Below, in pieces: positions 54,839 to 62,000 of a stretch of DNA of 62,000 bases. Source of the DNA: Adiantum capillus-veneris (lineage: Eukaryota > Streptophyta > Polypodiopsida > Polypodiales > Pteridaceae). The DNA lies in the NCBI GenBank assembly GCA_014529385.2, contig CM043969.1, forward strand, positions 21,207,946 to 21,269,945, written 5' to 3'. The notes beneath the pieces were generated by a model. It did not search any database, was not told the DNA's origin, and saw only the letters and a list, made by a program, of their open reading frames with translations. Each line of letters begins with the position of its first letter. Position 1 is the stretch's first letter. Both the position numbers and the translations under genes were made by a program.

Positions 54839-57800
54839 TTATCCTTGAATGCCGATTGAAGATGAGCAAAAGCTCAACTTCTCCTTGTTGACCACCTTTG
54901 TAAACATGTCTGCAAGATTTTCACTTGTATGCACCTTTCCTAGCTTTAGTTGTCCCTCTTCCAAAAGAGTGCGTATGAAGTGATATCTCACCTCAATGTG
55001 CTTTGTCCTTGAATGAAAGGCTGAGTTCTTCGCAAGATGGATAGCGCTTTGGCTATCACTGTACAAGACACAATTGTCTTGCTTGAATCCAAGCTCTTCT
55101 AAGAATCTGTGAAGCCACAGAATTTCTTTGCTTGCCTCCGTCATTGCTACATACTCTGCTTCCGTGGTAGAAAGTGAAACCACTTTCTGCAACTTTGAAG
55201 CCCAGCTTACTGTTGTGCCTCCGATCGTGAACACATAGCCAGTAGTGCTCCTTCGAGTATCTTTGTCACCTACCATATCTGCATCAGCATACCCTTCTAG
55301 AAAAATATCAGTTCCTCCAAAATACAAAGCATTTGTTGTTGTCCCTTTTAGATACCTAAGTATCCACTTCACAACTTGCCAATGCTCTTTACCTGGGTTG
55401 TCCATGAACCTACTCACAACTCCCCCTGCATGTGCAATGTCTGGCCTTGTCCAGACCATAGCATACATTAGAGAACCTACCGCTGCAGCATATGGAACTT
55501 TAGACATATAGGCTATCTCCTCTTGTGTCTTTGGACACATATCCTTCGTTAGTTTAAAATGACCAGCCAAAGGTGTAGAAACTGGTTTTGCATTTTGCAT
55601 TGCAAACCTTTCTAGTACCTTCTTGATGTAATCTTCTTGAGATAGCTTTATTGTCTTCTTCGTCCTGTCCCTTGATATTTTCATACCAAGTATCCTCTTT
55701 GCAGCACCTAAATCTTTCATTGAAAAAGATTTAGACAGCTCCTCTTTTAGGTCTTTGATGTCCTGCATGTTAGCACTTGCAATCAACATGTCATCAACAT
55801 ACAACATTAGGATGATGAATTTCCAATCTCCCAAATTCTTCGTGTAGACACAGTGATCCGAGTTGCATCTTGTGAATCCATGATCCAACATCCATCGATC
55901 AAACTTCAAGTACCATTGTCTTGATGCTTGCTTTAAACCATATAAGCTCTTCTTTAATCTGCAAACCATTTTCTCCTTACCTTTTACTTCATACCCCTTT
56001 GGTTGAAGCATGTAGATTTCCTCCTCTAAGTCACCGTGAGGGAATGCCGTATTTACATCCATTTGCTCGAGATTTAGATCATGAGCAGCCACAAGGCTTA
56101 AGACAAGCCTAATTGAGTTCATTTTTACAACAGGAGAAAATATTTCATTGAAGTCAATACCTTTCTTTTGAGAAAAACCTTTTACCACAAGCCTAGACTT
56201 GTACCTTTTCTTCCCACCTTCTTCTTCCTTTAGCTTGTACACCCATTTGTTTTGAAGTGCCCGCTTACCTTTAGGCAACTCAACCAACTCCCATGTTTGG
56301 TTGCGATGTAGTGAGTCCATCTCCACTTGCATGCTCTTCGTCCATTCTTCTTTGGATTCATGTTGCATAGCTTCTTCCTATGATTCCGGCTCTCCAGAAT
56401 CTGAGATCAAGAGATGGTTGAAGGAAGGAACAAACCTTTCTGGAGGTCTACTTGCTCTTGTAGATCTTCGGGGAATAGATTGAGGCTCCTTATTTGGTTG
56501 ACGTTGTTGCACATTGTCACCGTTTGCAGTCCTTGACTCTTCACCGTCCTCAAGCTCCATGTACTCATCACTTGTTTCTTTTGTTTGTTTTCTTTCCAAG
56601 TAATCTTTGTACATATTTTGTTCGTTAAAAATTACATCCCTACTCCTTAAGATTTTACCATCTTCAGGATTCCATAGGCTATACCCAAAGTCTCCTTCTC
56701 CATAGCCGATGAAGAAACACTTTTTGGACTTTGCATCTAACTTTGATCTTAGGCTTCTATCTATGTGCATGAAAGCCTCACACCCAAACACTTTGAGAAA
56801 TGCATAATTCACCAGTTTACCTGCCCATGCCTCTTCTGGAACTCCCCCATCCAATGCCGTTGAGGGTGACCGATTGATTAAGTATACAGACGTACTTACA
56901 ACTTCCGCCCAAAGCTCAAGCGGTAGGCCTGCATGTAGCCGCATGCTTCGTGCTCGTTCCATGCTTGTCCTGTTCATCCTTTCCGAAATCCCATTTTGTT
57001 GAGGTGTCCTTGGGGTTGTCCTTTGCCTCCGAATGCCATTGCTAGCACAAAAGCTTTCAAAAGCTTGGCTGCAATATTCGCCTCCATTGTCGGATCTGAG
57101 GCATTTAACCTTGGTACCTGTTTCATTCTCCACAAAGGCTTTCCACCTTTGAAATATGGAAAATACATCGGATTTATTCTTCATGACATAAACCCATGTT
57201 TTTCTAGTCGCATCGTCTATGAATGTTACATAGTACAATGAGCCACCAAGTGATGGTGTACTTGCAGGACCCCAAACATCAGAATGAACCAACTCAAGTT
57301 TTTTATTTTTTCTTTCATTTCCTGATTTTTGAAATTTTACCCTCTTTTGTTTACCATAAACACAATCTTCACAGAACTCTAAGTCCACTTCTTTCAAACC
57401 TAGTAGAAGCTTCTTTGTTTGAAGGATTTGCATTCCTTTGGCACTCATATGCCCAAGTCGGTAGTGCCACACCGCACTGTCAACTTTTGTAGTTGCTGCA
57501 CAAGCTGAAGGTTGCGTGCTAACAGTACACAAGTAAAGTGTACCGACTTTTTCACCCTTGGCAACCACCAAAGATCCCTTTGAGATCTTCCACCGTTTTT
57601 TTCCGAATGCAATGTTGTGACCTTCATCGTCCAATTGTTCTGTAGAGATCAAATTTTTGCGGAGAGAAGGAACATGCCTAACATCTTTAAGCTTCCATTC
57701 ATTTCCGTTAGCAGTTTTGACAGAAACTGTACCTTTGCCGACAATCTCACAAGCTTCATCATCTCCCAAGTATACATACCCAAAATTACCTTTGGTGTAA

Positions 57801-58720
57801 TCTTGGAAATGTTGCTTGTGTGGTGTCGCATGGAATGAAGCCCTGGAATCTACTATCCAGGAATTAGACACATTGTCTAATGAGAGAATTAGAGCATCTT
57901 GCTCTACTTTACCTGCCACATTGGCCTCCGATGTTGGCTTGTTGTCTTGAGACTCTGTCTCCTTCTTCTTCTTGGACCAGCAATCCTTCTGGACGTGGCC
58001 CTTCTTGCCGCAGTTCCAACATTCAAGAACTGACTTTGTGCGTGACTTGCTCCGCCTTGAGCGATCACGACCCTTTTGGTTTTTGAACCTCTCCTTAAGC
58101 CTTCCTCTTATTTCCACTGATAGTGCAGCACTTGATGATTCTCCTGTGCTTCTCCTTCGCATTTCCTCGCTTAGGAGAACACCCACAACATCATCAAACT
58201 TAAGAGTATTTGTGCCAGAGATAGAATTACTTACAGCCATCACAAGGCTGTCACAACTATCCGGTAGAGATGATAGTATAAGGAGAGCTCGCACTTCTTC
58301 ATCGAAATTTATTTTCACTGATCGAAGTTGACTTATGTTTGTGTTAAAGTCATTTAGGTGTTCTGCAACTGAACCATTCTCTGCCATCTTTAGATTGAAC
58401 AAGCGCTTCATAAGAAATACCTTATTGGATGCCGATGGTTTCTCGTAGAAGTCGTCAATTGACTTCATCAAGTCCTCCGTGGTCTTCATCTCCGAAACAT
58501 TGAAGGCCACCGTTGACGCCGAGCTTAACCGGATTGTTCCCAGTGCCTTTCGATCAAGGACAATCCATGCTTCATCTGCCATTGTTGCGGGCTTCTTCGC
58601 AAGACCGCCTAGTGGCAAATAGAGGTCCTTCTGGTAGAGATAGTCTTCAATCTGCATCTTCCAATGTTGATAGTTTTTGCCGTTGAACTTCTCAATCTTG
58701 AGCTTCCCTTCCTCCGCCAT
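54839..58720 (-). pseudogene. Copia D2 gag-pol, one nonsense codon
   Basis: A single frame of about 1,294 codons runs from ATG 58720 to a stop at 54839, broken only by a TAG at 56378-56380 (TAC in D1). Order: gag, zinc knuckle CWNCGKKGHVQKDC, protease, integrase (WHYRLGH, FCEDC; HSDVWGP, RSDNGGEY, ISERMNRT), RT (DVNTAFPHGDL, LYVDDMLIA) and RNase H (YSDSQSAIHLA). The protease motif reads VDSRASFHA instead of D-S-G, so cleavage is probably lost. Otherwise the catalytic residues look right. Confidence 0.94.
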
Positions 58721-58779
58721 AACTCCCACTCAATTCAAGGAATCCTTTCCTTGAGATAATTTAGCTACGAGCAAACCTT

Positions 58780-58791
58780 GCTCTGATACCA
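58780..58791 (-). other. D2 primer-binding site (initiator tRNA-Met)
   Basis: The minus strand reads TGGTATCAGAGC, two bases from the LTR. Confidence 0.95.
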
Positions 58792-58793
58792 GT

Positions 58794-59549
58794 TGTTAGG
58801 AAATAAGACGTAGCTAAATAGATAATTGAGTAGATTACTTAATGGAGAGAGACAGATTTATATACACGAGATTATAGAGTAGAGAGAGAGAGAGAGAGTA
58901 CACACGATATACGTGGTTCACCCAATGTGGGCTACGTCCACGGGAAAGCAGCCACTCAATGGCTTTAGTACTTCAAAACAAGAAGTAGTTTACAAAGGGA
59001 TTATACCCTTAATGGAGCTCCCGCCTTGCTTCACTCTCACCACCTCACACTCACCTTGTTGCATCAACTTCACACTATGAAATGTGTGTAGAAATGGCCT
59101 CCTTTTATAGGCCAAAAGGGCTGCCCTCTCTTATGAGAGACAGCCATGTGTAGCCGCCCTTGTGCGAATAAGTCCAAATCGGACCCTCCAATCCGCCCAT
59201 GTGTGGCCGCCCTTGAGAAGACAAGTCCGCTTTTGAATTCGGCCACCGGCCATTGACTTCCGACCACCGGCCATCGGCCATTGACTACCGGCCACCGGCC
59301 AACCAACAGGTTGTTTTCCGACCACTTTTCGGCCGCCTTCCGGCCATAATATTCCGGCGAAAAAAAAGTCTTGGGGGTCTCCGCCCCCGAGGCCTTTAAA
59401 GTTGCCCCTGATTCTTGTCCGTGAAAATTTTGGTTTTCGGTGAGTGATTTTCCTTTACGCACGATGGCTTCTCCTCATAATGGGGGCCTTACAAATGTGC
59501 GCTTTTACCACAGAAAATTACAAGGGTAAATCAGGCTCCATACTTAACA
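58794..59549 (-). repeat. D2 5' LTR (756 bp)
   Basis: TATA box at 59101-59111 (minus strand), GA tract at 58881-58898, and a shorter minisatellite than the partner LTR. Confidence 0.95.
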
Positions 59550-60349
59550 ACTACGCTTGTGGCTTCAAGGTGAGGTCGCCCCATAGACTCCCAACAACTC
59601 TTTGTCACCATGCTGACTCCCGCACCACCGTCAAGGACTCCCTTTACAGTTAATCCTTTAGTAGTGATTGGTAGAGTAGCATTAGATTCATCACCTTCAA
59701 AGTATTGCCCCAACTTGTTAACGGGTACTTCAATTACAGATTCATGTCCCGCTAGGTCAGATGGTGGTGCTAAATGTTCCTCATCATTCATTACCGAGTC
59801 AGGTTTGTTCATATGTGCAAACTGTGGTAATCCAGCCTGTAATTCTCCATTGAGGAAGGCTCGAAGAGCTGAGACTAGCTCGGGGTCTTTATATAGTTTG
59901 GACATGATGGTGGTTCTAACTTCTGAAGACATGAAATCCATCAATTTGGCAACATTTAATGGCATCTTGTGGGACGTAGGACCCTGACAAGAGAATGGTG
60001 AAGATGGAATCTCCACTTCCTCAAGGGGGTCGGGCATTCCCTCACCAAACATTCTCTCTAGTATGAAAGGTGTGTGTCCACTTTCAGATGTCCTACCCTC
60101 ACTCTCTTCCCGAATGATACTGGGTACAGCTAACGGCCTGTAGTTCTTGTGAGGTTGAACTTGTGTGGGAAACACTGTGTCCGACATCTGGATGTGTTTA
60201 GGTTCAGGTTCTAATGTTCGTTGAGTTTCTTCCACCAAACCTCTCAGTTGTTGGACTCGTTCAATTTCCACTGTTGGGTTTGGATAGGTTCCAATCTTTC
60301 TCTTGCAATCCTCATTTTTTGTCTCTCGTGGCTTATCTTGGGGGTTCAC
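59550..60349 (-). pseudogene. B3 gag C-terminus and protease active-site half
   Basis: Frame from 60349 with TYPNPTVEIERVQQLRGLVE, then the VAKLMDFMSSEVRTTIMSKL segment. The linker VPVNKLGQYFEGDESNATLP leads to the protease start (VLDGGAGVSMVTKSCW). D2 interrupts it after HLEATSVV. The frame is one base out of phase with the main gag frame, which ends at a TGA overlapping its first codons. This suggests either an indel or a programmed shift. Confidence 0.82.
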
Positions 60350-62000
60350 ACTGGGTAGTTTAACTTTGAATACTCTTTTGGTGTTCGTCGTAATTCCCTC
60401 TCGTGATCCTCCTCACTGGCTTTTTCCTTTGTAGTAATAATTTTGGTCTCCGTGGTCTCTATCGAATCTGAGTCATCCTCAGGGTCATTCATATACACGG
60501 GATCCTCTCTTGTCCCTATGTTAGTCTTTGAACTAGGTTTTGAGCTAGAAGCATTAAGGGATTTCTTTCTTCGTGTTTTCTTCTTTCTCGCTCGGCCAAT
60601 GGACGCAACATCTCTCTCTTCGAGGATGTAATTTTGCTTTTGGAGCATCGACCGTGTGAGTGCATTCACTGGTGCTATGTTTATAGTTGGTGGTGTCCCA
60701 TCAACAATCTCTATTATGTTCAATGGTGTGATTTCCGGTGCGTTTGGATTGTTAGGACACTGTGCGATCAAATGATCTATGCCACAACGATTACAAGTGA
60801 GTATTGGCATTGCCAATGCACTCCCTTGACTGTTTTGCATTAGTGCGGCATTCTTTTGTATTCTAATGGGGCACTCAGCTACTCGATGTGGTCCACCACA
60901 TTCGTAGCACTGAAGAGGTGGTCTCCTGGCAAAACTATTAATGTTTTGGCCTCTTGCTGCTAGCGCAGTAGCTTGATATACCGGTTTGATTTGTCCCCAA
61001 TGGTCTTCCATATAGTACATGGGACGCTCCTCAAGCATGTCGACTCCATAGGTGATACTAGAGTCTATGTCCTCTTCGCAATCTACATAAGTACCAGATG
61101 ACTCGCAACCTATTTGGTTCATAGGTGTAACTCTTGGATGAGGGGGTTGCGGTCCTAGCACTGGAGGTGGCAACGGTGTGGTTTGGACCACATTTTGGGT
61201 TCTAGGGACCATGTGTTGTAATGGCAACTGTTGCTCCATGGGTGGGGTAGGCATCAATGCAGGAACTCGAGGTGAGTCTGCCCAAGCTATAGGCAGTCTA
61301 TTTTCCATGATGCGTTTAAGCATTAGGCAATCCTTCGCTTGATGGCCATACCTACCACACGCGTTACAAGTCCCGTTAAACTTTACTCTGAAAGTAGGGC
61401 ATTCACTCGTAGTATGTGGGCCCAAGCAAATTGAGCACCATTGTTGCTCCCTTCTTGGATACATATGAGTGTTTTGTGGAGCACGATTACCCCTAAGGCT
61501 TTCTTGGATGGCCTTTGTGAGATCTGCCAAAGTCATCTCAGATATCGTTTGCTCTTTCACGATTGGCTTTATCTTCATTGGCTCATGCCCTGATGCTTGG
61601 GAGCTACTTGACTTTGGCTCGGCAGACACTCTTTCTCCTGCAATCATTAAATTATCCTCCAATTGGATTGCATTCATGGTGACTGCTTCCCAAGTAGTGA
61701 TACCTCTAATGACTAGGCCATTATAGATACTTTCATGTCGTAGTCCCCTAATGAATATATCGAGCAATTGGTTGTTGTTGAATCGCTCGTTTGGATTGCA
61801 TCGAGAATTCAAATTCTTTAGGCGACTAATGAAGTCTCTCACGGATTCACCTTCTTCTCGTTGGGCTTTCTGTAGCTGAGAGGCTACACCCCAAAGTACT
61901 CCCTCTCGTATGTATTCTTTTAAGAACAGTCTCCTAAGAGTAGAGTAGATCGTTTTTTCTTCTACTCTTAAGGTTCTATACCAATCTCCAGCCTTTCCGC
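60346..62000 (-). CDS. B3 gag (5' end beyond window)
   Basis: Open from the window edge (near KAGDWYRTLRVEEK) to TGA at 60346. Capsid-like segments include LFLKEYIREGVLWGVASQL, VRDFISRLKNLNSRC and LLDIFIRGLRHESIYNGL. Four zinc knuckles follow: CSICLGPHTTSEC, CNACGRYGHQAKDC, CYECGGPHRVAEC and CNRCGIDHLIAQC. Only the second has standard C2C4H4C spacing; the other three are C2C3H4C. A basic KKKTRRKK stretch and an acidic, serine-rich end follow. It is homologous to F gag in the knuckles and in the segments after them. Intact here, while B_out has stops in the same region. Confidence 0.88.
   Translation of the reverse strand, partial: GKAGDWYRTLRVEEKTIYSTLRRLFLKEYIREGVLWGVASQLQKAQREEGESVRDFISRLKNLNSRCNPNERFNNNQLLDIFIRGLRHESIYNGLVIRGITTWEAVTMNAIQLEDNLMIAGERVSAEPKSSSSQASGHEPMKIKPIVKEQTISEMTLADLTKAIQESLRGNRAPQNTHMYPRREQQWCSICLGPHTTSECPTFRVKFNGTCNACGRYGHQAKDCLMLKRIMENRLPIAWADSPRVPALMPTPPMEQQLPLQHMVPRTQNVVQTTPLPPPVLGPQPPHPRVTPMNQIGCESSGTYVDCEEDIDSSITYGVDMLEERPMYYMEDHWGQIKPVYQATALAARGQNINSFARRPPLQCYECGGPHRVAECPIRIQKNAALMQNSQGSALAMPILTCNRCGIDHLIAQCPNNPNAPEITPLNIIEIVDGTPPTINIAPVNALTRSMLQKQNYILEERDVASIGRARKKKTRRKKSLNASSSKPSSKTNIGTREDPVYMNDPEDDSDSIETTETKIITTKEKASEEDHERELRRTPKEYSKLNYPV

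Larger units (their letters stand above)
53978..59549 (-). mobile_element. Copia D2, complete
   Basis: LTRs 53978-54778 and 58794-59549 are flanked by ACTAC at 53973-53977 and 59550-59554. It is inserted in the protease gene of B3. The LTRs differ at about fifteen bases plus repeat lengths, so it is older than F but younger than B3 and D1, which it postdates by nesting. Confidence 0.97.
50504..62000 (-). mobile_element. B3: family-B element, 3' part, carrying D2
   Basis: Read leftwards: gag from the window edge, protease (split by D2), spacer, W-x-P-K tail, 3' non-coding region and 3' LTR 50504-51114. Its 5' LTR is outside. It is inserted in D1 after GGGCA (50499-50503); the partner duplication is expected off the window. 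B3 is the best-preserved B copy. It shows clearly that the tail follows the spacer, with no RT, RNase H or integrase. Confidence 0.9.

Overview
This window looks like a gene-poor stretch of a large, repeat-rich land-plant nuclear genome. Nearly all of it is nested LTR retrotransposons with plant-type primer-binding sites: initiator tRNA-Met in the Copia elements and element E, and a tRNA-Asp-type TGGCGCC site in the F and B families. There is no bacterial gene organisation, no RNA gene that I can see, and no CRISPR array. The species cannot be named from the sequence. I use working names A to F.

Left block (1-6961). Copia A (minus strand; its 3' end lies off the window) sits in B2, a gag fragment of the Gypsy-like family B. 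B2 stops at a CT microsatellite. Beyond that is a short stretch that may be the last exon of a host gene.

Middle block (6962-27105). This is one outer B element, B_out. It is bounded by LTRs 6962-7591 and 26427-27105 and by the matching 5-bp target duplication CTACT. Inside it are element E (a different Gypsy-like element, truncated), the 3' half of a second B copy (B_in, ending with its LTR 18458-19031), and a complete but dead Copia C (20000-25080, target duplication CGAGT). B_out appears to split a small host gene. A TATA box, a GA-rich leader and a candidate first exon with a canonical-looking intron lie at 27114-27483.

Element F (28176-45943, minus strand) is an 18-kb Athila/Tat-like Gypsy element. 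It has perfect GGAGC target duplications and nearly identical LTRs, so it inserted recently. Its coding order is gag, protease, RT, RNase H, integrase C-terminus, a second protease, and a W-x-P-K repeat tail. After that come a spacer and a large accessory gene in the env position. The integrase core is deleted and several stops are present, so F was probably mobilised in trans. Nine copies of a 24-bp palindrome sit in its two non-coding regions.

Right block (46985-62000). Four levels are nested: B fragment B5, Copia D1 inserted next to or in it, B3 (minus) inserted into D1, and D2 (minus, target duplication ACTAC) inserted into the protease gene of B3. D2 is one nonsense codon from a full-length reading frame, but its protease motif is altered.

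Family B encodes gag, protease, an F-like spacer domain and a W-x-P-K repeat tail, but no RT, RNase H or integrase in any copy seen. It looks like a non-autonomous family derived from an F-like ancestor. The F/B lineage is the most unusual biology here: two proteases, the W-x-P-K tail, the palindrome clusters, the accessory gene with a UBA-like motif, and repeated polypurine tracts.
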